Part shown: positions 43,229 through 54,578 of the stretch, in pieces
Layout: each line of letters starts with the position of its first letter
Numbering within the stretch: the stretch's first letter is position 1
Assembly: GCA_002077065.1 (NCBI GenBank)
Contig: NAJO01000066.1
Coordinates: forward strand, 97,654 to 161,653
DNA: 64,000 bases
From: Cryoendolithus antarcticus
Taxonomy: Eukaryota > Ascomycota > Dothideomycetes > Cladosporiales > Cladosporiaceae
Reading direction: 5' to 3'
Translations under genes and position numbers: made by a program
The notes under the pieces: generated by a model
The model's database searches: none
Told to the model about the DNA's origin: nothing
The model's input: only the letters and a program-made list of their open reading frames with translations

Positions 43229-43980
43229 ATGCCTCCCCGAATCCTGATCTTCGGCCTCCCTCGCACAGGCACGCAATCCCTCTGCGATGCCATCACCCTC
43301 TTGACCGGCGAGCCAGTCTACCACATGCGCGAAGTCGCCACGCACTGCCACCAGCCTGCCTGGATCTCCCTTCTAGACCGCAAATACCGCGACCACGAAG
43401 GCCCCGAGGCCCTAATACCAGCCCTCAAAGTCGTTCTGGAGCCTTACTGCGTACGCTCCCCAGAGCACCGTCGATAGCAAACGGCGTGCTGATCAGATGA
43501 CAGGGCATGGCTGATTTCCCAGCCTCAATCTTCGCGGAAAGCTTGCTCTCAGCATACCCAGACGCGAAAGTGATCTTGACGCCGCGGCAAGAGGACGCGT
43601 GGTTCAAGTCCATGCTCCGCACGCTCTGGGCCGGGCATCTAGCCGCCACAGCCGAGACTGATGATCGGAACGTCACGATGCGCGGTCTACGGTGGAAGTA
43701 CCACGAGTACTGCTGGGGGAACGACTTTTCGGCAAAGGGGAGGGAGTACTATCGAAGGTATGTTGAGGAGGTGAAAGGTTTGTGCGAGGGGAGGGAGGTG
43801 CTAGAGTGGGATGTGGGTGGTGGGATGGGAAAGGGGGGAGGGGAGGAGGTAGGGTGGGAGAGGCTGTGTGGGTTTCTCGGGTGTGATGTGCCTGTGGGGA
43901 GGGCGTTTCCGGGGACGGATGAGTATGATGGTAAGCCTGTGGGTGGGGAGCAGGCGGGGACGGAGGGTGAGGTCAAGTAG
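43229..43980 (+). CDS. P-loop sulfotransferase-like protein (fungal Sulfotransfer_4 type)
   Basis: Exons 43229-43450 and 43504-43980 flank a 53-nt intron (GTACGC, branch GCTGATC, acceptor GACAG); 232 aa. The N-terminus ILIFGLPRTGTQSLCDAI is the nucleotide-sulfate-binding P-loop of this family. The splice joins LEPYC to GMADFPASIFAESLLSAYPDAKVILTPR, the conserved 'DxPA..fxeel..ayPdaKvILt.R' segment that carries the second PAPS-contacting region. WFKSMLRTLWAG follows. The C-terminal part is Gly/Glu-rich with a final FLGCDVPVGRAFPG. Members are common in filamentous fungi, often near metabolite genes, but substrates are mostly unknown. No metabolite cluster is evident here. An upstream in-frame ATG at 43133 would add 32 residues that do not resemble the family. 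Confidence 0.8.
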
Positions 43981-44065
43981 GTAGTAAGTGTTCCTAGTGC
44001 TGGCGCATTGTACACTGATATACATCTATACAAACCTGTCCGTGTAACTGTTATACACAGTCCGT

Positions 44066-45489
44066 CTATCTCCGTTTCAAGTACCAATTGAACGCCAACC
44101 CCATAGTCTCCGGATGTAATGGATTAGGCACTTCCGCCAAACCCGGCCTCGCCACAGCATGCCGTAGATACACTGCTGAACATATATTCTGGTTCACTTC
44201 CAGATAGCGCGGAATGAAAGCGAAGGCGCTCATGTAGTCTCGCGGCCTCCAAGGTGTGGCGTAGGGTTTCGTGACGTCTACGGGGTTCTCTCGCGCGCGG
44301 GTGAGGGCTTGGTGTATGAGCTCGGCGTCTTTGCGGGCGCGATAAGCGTCTTCTTTGGCTGGATCGACAGCTTGGGGGTTTGCGGCTGCCGGCGCCTCGT
44401 CTGTTGTGGGTGTTGGTGTAGCGGCGATAGAGGCCTCGGCGGGTATGCGGGAGGTGATAGATGTTAGTGATGCTTCGAGATCTTCGATGGTGTCTGAGGT
44501 CTCGCTATCGTCTTTGCCTGCACCGTGCTTGGAAAGTGTCTTCCTGACATCTTTTGTGAACGCACGCAGTTCTTGTAATCGCTTCGCGGAGAGATCGGTC
44601 TTCGAGTCGTCTAGTATTCGTCGTGCGCGGACCATGAGTGATTTGAGGGCCTTCTTTGCATCGGCATCGGGCTTTGTCTCGCCTTCGGCACCTTCGGCGC
44701 CTTCTGCGACCGACTCTAATGTGGCCACGCCTGCTTCTGCATTTGTCTCCTCACTCTCTTGCACCTCTGCTTCCTCTTCGAGATCTTCGTACTCCTCTTC
44801 CTCCATACCAGCTCTCGCTTGCGCAATCGGACTGTCACACTTGCTCTTCCGCGCGCCAGTAGCGAACATCACCCTTTCCGGCTCGACCTGAAACATGTCA
44901 CCCGGATTGAGCAGGTAACCTGGGTATGTCATCTGGTACGTCTGTTAGCTTTCAGCCACATAGTCTCCTCAATACCGTAATGTACCTTTTTCCCGTTCAC
45001 CCTCACCCATCCATGCACAATGAACTGCCTCGCCTGCTTACTACTACTCGCAAACAATGCCCTCCATAGCGCCGTGTCTAGCCTCCTCTCAAGCGGATGG
45101 AACGCCATATGCATGTACGGCGTCTTCTGCCTCTTCCTCCTGCCTCCTGCTCGGCCCTCTCTCCCCTCGATCCCATCCACCTCCTCTCCAGACTCCTCTA
45201 AACCCCTCCCCCGACCCTCCGCCTCCTCCCTCCCATCACTCCTTGCCAAATACCTAAAGTCCATCGGCACCACAGCCGGCAGCCGCCGATCGAACATCCG
45301 CGTCCATTGCCCCTCGCGGACGTACGGGTTATGGTAGGCGCGGGCTAGGGCTTTGGCGGTCCATTTCTGTTGGAAGAAAGTGCGGTTGCTGGCTTGCGGG
45401 ATTGAGAGGCGGGAGATGTTGTAGAGGTTCCATTTCGACCAGTCTTGGCGCGGTTTGGGGACTTTGAGGGCGTGGTATTTGCGGGGCAT
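44066..45489 (-). CDS. NAM9: Mitochondrial small-subunit ribosomal protein uS4m (Nam9)
   Basis: Structural protein of the mitochondrial ribosome. Exons 44986-45489 and 44066-44932 flank a 53-nt intron (GTACAT, branch GCTAAC, acceptor ACCAG), giving 456 aa. The start [24 protein letters not shown] follows the fungal family pattern. The S4 RNA-binding domain (~120-185) contains [22 protein letters not shown], then [11 protein letters not shown] spliced to [16 protein letters not shown]. The second exon carries a long acidic, Glu-rich insertion (~residues 195-330) and ends with the fungal-specific [20 protein letters not shown] and [17 protein letters not shown] 17-residue upstream extension of the open frame is possible but less likely. 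A classic cleavable presequence is not obvious, but the start is basic. Confidence 0.9.
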
Positions 45490-46026
45490 TGAGAATGGTT
45501 GGGAGCAATGGCGATTGTGTGGCAGTTCATGCGCGGTCAATGGCTAGAAGTTCGAGATGGAGGTTCGGTGGCCGGAGCAGATTCGGCCGAGAGCGCCAAA
45601 CGGCTCGCTGGGAAGCCGGCGTGGCGTGGAGGGCCTAGGAAGACTTAACTGATGATTCGCACGACGTCAAAGTATATTTATATGTCGATGCGAGGTAGGG
45701 AGAACTAGTCTATTTGAGCATGTATGATGCATTGCAGTGATGGAGTACCCTGGTCTGCCACTGTACGAAGACACAGGCACGTTGTCTGCCCCTGTGGTTG
45801 AGAGAAGTCAGATCAGAAAAGAACAGCGATCCCACAACCCCTTCTCCTGCAATTGCGTTTCACGACAGCTTAAAGATTTCTCCTGCCATGCGCATGCTCG
45901 TTGTATACCAGCGGATCCTCACCCTAGCAGTGTCTTTGTACCACGCGGATCACCCCATTTCTCGTCCACCTCGAGTGGCATCCAGAGGTATCTGGCCGAT
46001 GTGCAAGTCGCTTCGTCTGACCAAGC
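45490..46026. other. Interval between NAM9 and the BTB gene
   Basis: 537 bp upstream of NAM9 and downstream of the BTB gene, both on the minus strand. No gene was recognised. Confidence 0.4.
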
Positions 46027-46914
46027 TTATGCGGAGAATCGTACCGATTTGGTGCGGACTCCATCGCGGCTGTGCTTGCACTTACCGCGGAAGATGCATG
46101 CGCTTGAAGGCTCGACGTCGCCAAGAGCCGCGCTGAGGACTAGAGCAGCTTCGTGATTACCGCAAACATAGGCAGTATGCTCGTGGGCCCCCGTCGGCCT
46201 CTCCGCCCTCGCGAGCAATTCTCTTGAAAAGTACAGATCGAACCACAGCAGACTTGGGCGCTCGTTCAGGTACGCCCGATACTCTGCACATTTCAGTAGT
46301 GTATCGAGCTTGGTGCTGTGTACGTCGCTCCGGATATCCATCATGCGTTGGTCTTGCTTATAATCGCGGTCTAGGACGCGAAGGACAGAGACCACTTCAG
46401 TAATATCTTCTAGATTGAATGCCGTGTTTTCGAAACGCTGGGTCGCCTCGCTCTCCAGCTCCGGAAGCAGGTACTTGTCTGCTGCTGTTCTGAGAGCAAG
46501 GTAAAACCGCCATGACTTGTCATCGCTAGAGTCGTATTCGATCTGGTACAGGTGTTCCAGAAGCGCTTTGAATGCCTCAGGGTCATCGTCTTTCAGTTCG
46601 ATCTCCTTGAGACTGGCTTCCTTAGTGGACGTCAGTGGGCGCAAAGCTAGGTTGCCAACGATCATCCTTACCGCAAACCTGCTCCCTGGGCCGCATTGCT
46701 TCTTGAAATATTCCGAGAATCTGCAGAGCACGATCTTATGGCAGAAAATCGTCATTCCACTGAACTTAATTGTGATGTCGGAGTATTCCTTTTGATCCCA
46801 AAGGCTGCAATGCTAGGCGTCAGTGACAGGGACGCGTATATAGACTGTGGTGACTTACGATGCGATGGCCGTAGCTCCGGTTAAAGGTGCTGCTTCGTTG
46901 ATGGCACCAGTCAT
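46027..46914 (-). CDS. BTB/POZ domain protein
   Basis: Exons 46859-46914 and 46027-46804 with a 54-nt intron (GTAAGT...TTGCAG) give 277 aa. The splice restores the BTB start SLWDQKEYSDITIKFSGMTIFCHKIVLCRFSEYFKK at ~19-55, where the Asp-Ile-Thr and the HK-x-VL pattern mark the dimerisation fold. The rest of the BTB domain follows with DPEAFKALLEHLYQIEY at ~100-116. A helical BACK-like region covers ALRTAADKYLLPELESEA and beyond. No kelch, MATH or zinc-finger partner domain is present. Stand-alone BTB proteins like this are very numerous in filamentous fungi; adaptor roles for cullin-3 ligases are possible but undemonstrated. Confidence 0.82.
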
Positions 46915-47231
46915 AGCGAAGGTGATGGCGTAGTGACTTAGAACGAGGTCGTTTGGAGCGTAGGAGAGTGACTGGCTGATGTTGCGATGATGAAAGGTGT
47001 TGAGCCTGTTGAAGCTTTTTTACAGAAGGTGAAGTCCAAATATCGTTGCTCACGAAGTGGAAGCAGCGACCTGCTACGCCTGGTCCGTACCTGCCCCGTT
47101 GCGCGCACGTTGGAATCTGTCCGCATACATTACTCAACGAATGTTCTCGATCCAATACTGATGTCTGAGGGCATTCGAGACAGGGCCATTTCCTTCAGTT
47201 GAACGTGCTCAGTGTACTCAACCGCCATTCA
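46915..47231. other. BTB gene upstream region
   Basis: 317 bp between the BTB start and the stop of the LYR gene; nothing specific seen. Confidence 0.4.
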
Positions 47232-48548
47232 TTAGTAGTCTGATGCTGCGCTAGTATTGAGACTTGTCTTCTCACTCTTCTCGGCCTCACTACTCGGTGC
47301 TTCAGTGGTAGCCACCGGCCTCACAGCCAGCGCATGATGCCCCCACACCGCACTCCACTTCCCAGTCGCACTCTCGAAGTCCAGCCTAGGACACTGTTCG
47401 AACACCTCCCGCCACACACTTCCCATATACCTTGGCGTGATCTCCCTCTTCCACCGCTTCTCCAGGAAACCTTCCGGCACCCTACCATTGAGCACAACCA
47501 TCTCCAACGCCGTTGGCTCAGCAGCCAACTTTCTCCGTCTTGCCTTCATACCCTCAAACTTCACTTTACCTGAAGCCAGGGCATGAAGACGGTGCCACTC
47601 TTCGTCCGGCAAAGGCGGGAGGAGAGAGTCCAGCGTCTTGGCATACCAGGCCTGGATCTGGTTTCTGACACGCAACTGAGGCATGGGTCTGTGCCACGCG
47701 TTGAGTTCCGCAATGGGGATTGAGAGGCGTTTTGGGTTGCGGCGAGTCTGCTCGGGTGGAGATGAAGCTATCTGGCTGAGGATAAGGGCGTGGAGCGGCA
47801 GTGGGAGCGAGTCGATGAATCTCCGCGTCTGGTCTTTGACTGAAGCCCTTGATTCCTTTGGCTGCTTGGAGTCATTGACATCTTTCACGGCCTGTGTAGG
47901 ATCATGTGAAGGCAATGGAACCTTTTGTTCGAGCGCTGTAGGATCCGGCAGGGAGTCTGCAAGATACTCTCTGGGTCCTGCTGGCAACGATGAAGGACCA
48001 CCAACAGGAGCCTTCGCTGAGTCTTCCGCAGCTTGTGGCACTGGAAGCAAAGGGTTGAGCAGGTCCCGCCGACGGGCGCCAACCCTGCCGTAAGCCATAT
48101 TCAAGGCTTTGATCATCATCTTCCTGTCACCCTCGTTGGCCTTCTGCAATTGGGTCGCCACCTGTCGCGCTTTGCGACGTGTAGACTGCAAGCGTTCCTC
48201 ATACGCTGCATCCTGCCGGTGATCGTGGACCTTCTGCTTGTGCGCGCGGAAGCGATGGAGGATGTGCTGCCGAATCCATTCCGCTGCGAATCGATCAGGG
48301 AAATAGGACAACTCCCGAGTGATACTGCGGAAGATTTGCCGAGTATGTGCGGTATGGAAGGCCTCGCCAGTGTTTGGCTCCAGCTGCAGACTCCGAGGTG
48401 CACTCTTCGCGAGCTTCTTGAGACCTTCAGGGGGGCTCGATGGTGTTCCTGGGGCTGTCGAAGCGCATCTGCAGCGCACAGCCCAAGAACGAGACCATCC
48501 TAGGAGTGTCTCAGTACCCAGCGGCCTGGCTGGCAGTCTCAATGGCAT
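47232..48548 (-). CDS. Cup1-like LYR-motif protein, probably mitochondrial
   Basis: 438 aa, single exon, beginning at the ATG at 48548. The start MPLRLPARPLGTETLLGWSR is rich in Arg, Leu and Ser without acids, a likely mitochondrial presequence. Residues ~65-110 (HTRQIFRSITRELSYFPDRFAAEWIRQHILHRFR) resemble the N-terminal LYR domain of the Cup1-like group; the LYR triplet itself is replaced by IFR, while the downstream Arg and Phe positions fit. The central part is disordered and the C-terminal half has conserved-looking stretches (FEGMKARRRKLAAEPTALEM, ITPRYMGSVWREVFEQCP). LYR proteins bind acyl carrier protein and help assemble Fe-S or respiratory components. The assignment to this group is moderate. 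It is head-to-head with the Mbp1-type gene, 273 bp apart. Confidence 0.6.
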   Translation of the reverse strand: MPLRLPARPLGTETLLGWSRSWAVRCRCASTAPGTPSSPPEGLKKLAKSAPRSLQLEPNTGEAFHTAHTRQIFRSITRELSYFPDRFAAEWIRQHILHRFRAHKQKVHDHRQDAAYEERLQSTRRKARQVATQLQKANEGDRKMMIKALNMAYGRVGARRRDLLNPLLPVPQAAEDSAKAPVGGPSSLPAGPREYLADSLPDPTALEQKVPLPSHDPTQAVKDVNDSKQPKESRASVKDQTRRFIDSLPLPLHALILSQIASSPPEQTRRNPKRLSIPIAELNAWHRPMPQLRVRNQIQAWYAKTLDSLLPPLPDEEWHRLHALASGKVKFEGMKARRRKLAAEPTALEMVVLNGRVPEGFLEKRWKREITPRYMGSVWREVFEQCPRLDFESATGKWSAVWGHHALAVRPVATTEAPSSEAEKSEKTSLNTSAASDY

Positions 48549-48821
48549 ATGAAAGACATAGCCTTGTGATATAGCAATCAGCAGACTCACGAGAACTTTG
48601 TTGTAAGTGAACAGGGTTGACGTCCGTGCACCACCGGCTCGGGAAGCCACGACCGACCTGCTCCATCTACGCGTGAAATCGCGTCGCTCACACGAAACTG
48701 ATATCACCGACAAAGACACACACCACCCTCAAATCTCCGCTCCGCCAACCCAACTCTCCACTCACTTCATCGTCACACTGCAGGACCTTACTCCAATACA
48801 TTACTGTCCCTTCGCCGCCGC

Positions 48822-51588
48822 ATGGCCAACCTCACCTTCATGACCCCGCAGCAGTCCTTTGCGCATATGTCGCAAGCCTCCTCACCCCAGCATGGCATGC
48901 CTGCGCCCTACTCGCAGAGCTTCAGCACGCCCTACGATCACGTGAACACACATGCGCATCCTTCGCAACAGCAGCAGCCTGCGCAACGGCAAATGCAGTA
49001 CAGCCAGAGCTTCCCGAATGCGCCGGTGAGCAATCCGGGGTATGCGAGAAGTTTTGGGCAGGGATATGAGAATGGGAGAGGGTATGGAGGGAAGCCGCAG
49101 ATATACACAGTAAGTGCGAAAAGCGCATGGAAGCTTATGTTAGCGGGACTGACGTGAGCTCATAGGCGGTGTACTCCGGAGTGAATGTCTACGAAATGGA
49201 CATACAGGGTGTCGCATGCATGCGCCGACGTAATGACGGCTGGCTCAACGCTACGCAGATCCTCAAAGTCGCTGGAGTCGACAAGGGCAAGCGTACGAAG
49301 GTGCTGGAGAAGGAGATCTTGCCCGGCGAGCACGAGAAAGTGCAGGGTGGCTACGGCAAGTACCAGGGCACTTGGATTAGCTATCGACGAGGCCGCGAGT
49401 TCTGCCGTCAGTATGGTGTCGAAGACATCCTCAAGCCACTGCTGGACTACGATGTGAGCTCCGATGGGTCAGGCGGCCAAGGCCAAGAGACCCCGACAAA
49501 GGAACAGGCCATGGCAGCAAACCGAAAGAGGTACTACAATCAGGTAGATGCTGTGCCCAATGGTGGACCCGCGACGAACGGAACGTTCTTCTCGAACATC
49601 TCGCCGTCGACATCAGTAGCTCTGGCAGCAATGAGTAAGGCAGCGAGGCTAAATTCGCCCATGTCGAGGCCAGCGAGCGTGCAGAAACCCTACTACACAC
49701 AGCCATCGCAACAGGATGGCATGCAAATGGGCAGTCAGCAGAGCATGGCATCACAAGGCAGCTTTGATGGGGAGGGAAAGTACGACTCTGGCTACAGTAC
49801 ACAGCCGAATGGGGAACCTCCCCGCAAACGCATGCGAGGTGACAGTAATGGCGGTGCCATGCCTCCTCCAAGTCTGCCGCTCGATATCTCCATGCGATCT
49901 GCGACGCCGACAGAGCCGAATGAGAGCTTCCTGTATGACGCGACAATGACACGAGACTTCATGGAGGGTGAACGCGACGCGGCGCTGCCTCCCTTGCCTA
50001 CACCATCGAATAAGGAGCAGACCGAGAAGATGAACCTCATCTTGGGTCTGTTTGCTGAGTCCGGCCGGACCGACTACAGCTCACATCCTGCTATACAGCA
50101 GCTCAGTGGTGAAGACTTCAACATCCCGCTTGACGCATCGGCCAACAATGCCTTGCACTGGGCTGCAACATTGGCTAAGATGCCGTTGCTCAAGCTGCTG
50201 ATCAGCAGAGGCGCGAACATCTGGCGAGGTAATGTCTCTGGCCAGAGTCCGCTGATCTCCGCTGTCATCGTTAGCAATTGCTGGGAGCGCACCTGCTTCC
50301 CTGACTTGCTGGAGCTTCTAAGCCCACTGATCGAGGTCCGCGACCACGCAGGCCGGACCGTGCTACATCATATTGCTGTCTCCTCAGGCATCAAGGGCCG
50401 CGCACCGAGCAGCAAGTACTACCTTGAAGCGTTGCTTGAGTTCCTCGTTCGCATTGGCACTGCCCCTGGTGCTCCTGGGACTGTACCTACCGCACCGATG
50501 ATGTCCCAGAAGAGTACCACTGATCCTCAGCTCACCAACGGCGACTCATCAAGCCAAGACTCCATTCTGAGTAATGCGAAGGGTGCTGTGAATCTCGTGC
50601 GCTTCTTGTCACATATCGTGAACGCACGGGACAAAGCTGGTAACACCGCATTGAACCTCGTCGCGAGAATCGGTAATCGCAGTATCATACAACAACTTCT
50701 CGAGATCCACGCTGATCCTGGCTTGGCGAATAACAAAGGCGTCAGTGCAAAGGACTTTGGTGTTGGATCTGACGGTGGTCTGTTGAACGGTCTGGCGTCT
50801 CAGCAGAGCACGCAAGCCATGCCTGACACGCAGGAGGACGATACAGGTGAAGGCGCTGCACAAGTGAGCCAGACTGAGGATCTAAGTCAGGACGTGATCA
50901 CATGTAAGCCTCACTACTATGCTCGTAATAGAACACGACTGCAGCCTGCTGACACTTCCTCACAGCAATGACAACGCTCCTCACCAGCAACATGACGACC
51001 CATCGCGACCTCCTCACGCAACGCACAGAGGCTATCGACCGCCTCAACGCGCAAATCCGCGAATTTTCTGCAATCCAAACGACAGAGCTCGAGCGCCTCC
51101 GAGAGACTCAAAGCCGTGTCAAGGCACGAGGTGAGCGACAAGCACGGCTCGCAAATCTCAACCGTTTCAAGATCTCCAAACCTCAAGCTTCTCTTTCGCA
51201 AGCCAAAGCACTGGGCGACGCAGACACAGCCATTCTGCCTGCGGACCTCATCGCCATCCTCCCCAACGCCGATGCTGCGTTCTCCCCACAGCTCGCCACC
51301 GCTCTGCCATCCACCGCCTTCCTCAGGCAGAACATCCAAGTATATCACAACAACAATGCTTTGCTCCAGCGGCAGGACGCGGAGCTCAGAAGCAGAAGTC
51401 TGGAGTTAGAAGGACTGTACAGGAAGGTCGTGAGTCTTTGTACAGATGTGGAGGAAGGCAGAGTAGAGGAAGCCCTGCCGAGTCTTGTACAGGCTGTGGA
51501 GAGCGAGAGAGGAGGTATGAGAGGTGAAGGGGAGGTGGGCAGGGTGAGGGAGTTTCTGAGGAGAGTGGACGGCAGGGTTGAAGGCTAG
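48822..51588 (+). CDS. MBP1: Mbp1-type APSES transcription factor with ankyrin repeats (MBF complex)
   Basis: DNA-binding component of the G1/S regulator that recognises MCB sites. Exons 48822-49109, 49166-50903 and 50966-51588; introns of 56 nt (GTAAGT...CATAG) and 62 nt (GTAAGC...CACAG); 882 aa. A Gln/Ser-rich N-terminus (~1-95) precedes the KilA-N/APSES domain at ~97-195 with AVYSGVNVYEMDIQGVACMRRR, WLNATQILKVAGVDKGKRTKVLE and VQGGYGKYQGTWI. Ankyrin repeats span ~425-620 (NALHWAATLAKMPLLKLLISRGANI, GRTVLHHIAVS, GNTALNLVARIG). A C-terminal coiled coil follows (RTEAIDRLNAQIREF). This order is that of Mbp1/Res proteins rather than Swi6, which lacks a working APSES domain. A Swi6-like partner is expected elsewhere. 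An ACGCGT site near MCM3 in this window is a plausible target. Confidence 0.92.
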
Positions 51589-52232
51589 AGGCAATTGTAC
51601 AAAGGGTTTAGGCGAATGCTGTGAACGAGTTTGATGTGAATATGAAGTCTTGCCCACTTGCTTGAGATTGTTGCTATACACAGTCTTCCTGAGCCAATCA
51701 ACCGGCGCCATGTCTCCAGTATTGTCCTCGATTGGCCGAGTTACATGGGCTTCCAGCCACCGTGGAGGTTACGCCACATCAAAACCCTCCCGTCTGTCAC
51801 GTGAAGCTTGGCACCCGCGCAAGGCCGCTCTAGATCATTACCGTACGCTTATCAAACCTTGCCTGAACCACGCCTCTTTTGCTTCATCATTTTCCCGTGC
51901 GCAGCGTTCCGTTCCATTACATTTCGCTTCTCCGAGGTCGTTGTTCAGTCGCAGGTAGCGGTTGGTCTCTTTCGCGTGTGCTCTTTCTCTGTTGTCATGT
52001 TGTTCTGCGCTGCTTTGGATGGGAAGATGCAATCGCCACCGGACAGCTAACGAAACAGCAAGTGGACCTTGGATGCGGACTACAGAGCAACGCCTGGACT
52101 TGGATACCACGCCTCGTGGACTCGGCATGGGCTGATACCTCGATCTGCCGTCTCAACACCATCTATTGAGTGTATCTTCACCGGACACACTTCGATGGCT
52201 GTGCGTAGCCGATCAAAGCAATAACATCCATC
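51589..52232. other. Interval before the TOK1 channel gene
   Basis: 644 bp of presumed MBP1 3' region and channel promoter. Small ORFs here (for example from 51710) have no protein-like conservation that I recognise. Confidence 0.4.
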
Positions 52233-54578
52233 ATGGCTTCACCCCAGGAGCCTTCGCGCAGAGACTCAGACGTCTATCTCGATGCTCGGCCTCAGCTTTG
52301 GCGGAATCGCCGCTCCTCTGCTCGCTCATCTCAGCGCCGTGCTTCCCTAGTCATCGAACCCACGAAGCCCGACAAACGCCTGCACTGGTGGCGATTCACG
52401 CTGCGCGACTGGGACGACGATGAGGAACAGGACTGGTGGTTTGCTTCTACGGCCATTCCCCTCCTGGCCGCTACCCTCGGCCCGTTGGCGAATGTCTTCT
52501 CCATAGCGGCACTGGTGACGTACTGGAGGCAGTGCGACGTTGCCGGCGTGGACAATGAGTACGACGCCATCCTCTGCGACTGGAATGGCGACAAAACGAG
52601 TTTTGTGACGCATCTCGAAGGCGTGACGTTCGCGGATCCGAAGTGGTGCCTGGTCCTAAATGTAGTGAGCCTCGTCATGGGGTTCGTGGGCAACATCTTC
52701 CTGCTCTGCAACTTCACGAAGAGGATTCGCTACATCATCGCCTTGCCGGTCACCATCGTCATGTGGTATGTCGCCACCGGGATTCTTATTGGGATCACAG
52801 TAGCGATGGAACTGTACGTACCGCCCATGCGACCGCAGCAGACCTACACCCAAGGCTTCTGGTATGCAGTCCTGGCCGCCTGCCTCTATACCGTCTGCTC
52901 CATGCTCCTGATGGTCAACATGCTGGGCTACTTCCTCGGCCACTATCCCCAGAACTTCACCCTCACCGAAGCCCACCGTACGCTGATTCTTCAGACAATG
53001 TTCTTCTTCATCTGGCTCGCTGGTGGCGCTGGCGTCATGTCTGTGATAGAGAAGCAATACGGCAACTCGAAATTCAACTGGAGTTACACCAATGCTCTGT
53101 ACTTCTGCGACGTCAGTATTCTTACAATAGGGTTCGGGGATATGGTCCCGACGTGCAACGTCGGCCGAGGCATTATGTTTCCTTACGCAATCGGCGGAAT
53201 CATCATGCTTGGTTTGATGGTGAGCAGTATTACGAAGTTTGCCGGAGAGCTGGGAGCGGAGAACATCGTGCACAAACACATTGAGCGAAGTCGGGCGAGG
53301 ACTATGGAGAGGACTGTGAGGAACTCAATGGAGCTGAAGACAAGGCAGGGCATCATTGTTGAGGCGCCGAAAATGGCGGTGGATGCACCGCCGATGCCGA
53401 CGTTCGAACGCGAAACAACGATACGCATCGCTGACGATGACGCCAACTCGCCATCCGACCGCCCGAGCGCGAAATCCGATCAACCCATCCTGAAGCTCAC
53501 TCGCCGAGCTACCAGCCTGGTGACCAAACCTCGAGCTCCCAAACTCATCCTACTTCGTGAAGAGAAAGATCGCTTCGAAGCCATGCGCCGTATACAAGCG
53601 GACAACGTCAAGTTCAAGAATTGGTCTGCTCTGGGTTTCAGCGCCATAGCCTTCGCACTACTCTGGGGTGTTGGCGCAGCAGTCTTCTGGCAGTGTGAGC
53701 AAGCGTCGCAGGATATGACCTACTTCGAAGCCTTGTACTTCTGCTACGTCTCGCTGCTCACGATCGGATACGGCGATCTGGCACCGCAATCTAACCCGGG
53801 AAGGCCCTTCTTCGTGGTGTGGAGTTTGATCGCCGTGCCTGTCATGTCGATTTTGGTAAGCCATCTCGGGGAGACTGTGATCTCCAAATTCAAAGAGTCG
53901 TCGTCTCGACTCGCAGACTTCACTCTACTGCCGAAAGAAGGCGTATATCGCCACTTCCTCGAACGCCACCCATGGCTTCTTATCTGGTTGCAGACCCGCA
54001 AAGAGCGCAAAGCCGCAGCCCACAGGATCGAAGAAGGCTTCCCAGTCGGCGACGATCCCTCGACTGCCTCTCCTGAACCGAAGACTCTTGATCAGCTTGC
54101 CTCTGAAGTGCCCTCCCACCACGAGCTCGCACTGCGCTTGTCGAAAGCCATCCGAGCGACAGCCGCGGACGCCAAGAATGATCCGAAGAAGCGATACAGC
54201 TACGAGGAATGGGTGGTGTTTACGCAATTCATCCGTTTCACGGCCAAAAATGGCGAGGACGTTGAGATTGAAGCGGCAGAGGGCATGATCGAGTGGGACT
54301 GGATTGGCGAGGACAGTCCGATGTTAACGAAAGGGAGTGAAGCGGACTTTGTGCTTGATCGGCTAACGGAAAGTATGGGGAGGTATATCAGGCGGATTTC
54401 TGCTGCGGCTGAAATGAGTAAAACGGACAGAGCGGAGAGTCCGGTATTCAGGAGAGGACAATGGGATGAAAAGATTCAAGAAGGCGGAGTCGCTGTTGGG
54501 GATCCGGAGGACACTGCTGGAACAGAGGTGGAGGTTGTGAGGAGGCAGGGTACGTGGATCGATCCACAGGAAGAGTGA
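52233..54578 (+). CDS. TOK1: TOK1-type outward-rectifying potassium channel
   Basis: Plasma-membrane K+ channel with the fungal 8-helix, two-pore-loop layout. Single exon, 781 aa. A cytoplasmic N-terminus (~1-70) is followed by membrane helices beginning with FASTAIPLLAATLGPLANVFSIAALV. The first pore is YFCDVSILTIGFGDMVP (~290-306) and its following helix is AIGGIIMLGLMVSSI. A long cytoplasmic linker (~345-450) leads to a helix at ~465-485, and the second pore is YFCYVSLLTIGYGDLAP (~500-516). Both selectivity filters (TIGFGD, TIGYGD) are intact. The C-terminal ~230 residues are cytoplasmic and charged. In yeast Tok1 repolarises the membrane and is the target of some external toxins; a K+ efflux role is expected here. 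Confidence 0.93.
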   Translation: MASPQEPSRRDSDVYLDARPQLWRNRRSSARSSQRRASLVIEPTKPDKRLHWWRFTLRDWDDDEEQDWWFASTAIPLLAATLGPLANVFSIAALVTYWRQCDVAGVDNEYDAILCDWNGDKTSFVTHLEGVTFADPKWCLVLNVVSLVMGFVGNIFLLCNFTKRIRYIIALPVTIVMWYVATGILIGITVAMELYVPPMRPQQTYTQGFWYAVLAACLYTVCSMLLMVNMLGYFLGHYPQNFTLTEAHRTLILQTMFFFIWLAGGAGVMSVIEKQYGNSKFNWSYTNALYFCDVSILTIGFGDMVPTCNVGRGIMFPYAIGGIIMLGLMVSSITKFAGELGAENIVHKHIERSRARTMERTVRNSMELKTRQGIIVEAPKMAVDAPPMPTFERETTIRIADDDANSPSDRPSAKSDQPILKLTRRATSLVTKPRAPKLILLREEKDRFEAMRRIQADNVKFKNWSALGFSAIAFALLWGVGAAVFWQCEQASQDMTYFEALYFCYVSLLTIGYGDLAPQSNPGRPFFVVWSLIAVPVMSILVSHLGETVISKFKESSSRLADFTLLPKEGVYRHFLERHPWLLIWLQTRKERKAAAHRIEEGFPVGDDPSTASPEPKTLDQLASEVPSHHELALRLSKAIRATAADAKNDPKKRYSYEEWVVFTQFIRFTAKNGEDVEIEAAEGMIEWDWIGEDSPMLTKGSEADFVLDRLTESMGRYIRRISAAAEMSKTDRAESPVFRRGQWDEKIQEGGVAVGDPEDTAGTEVEVVRRQGTWIDPQEE

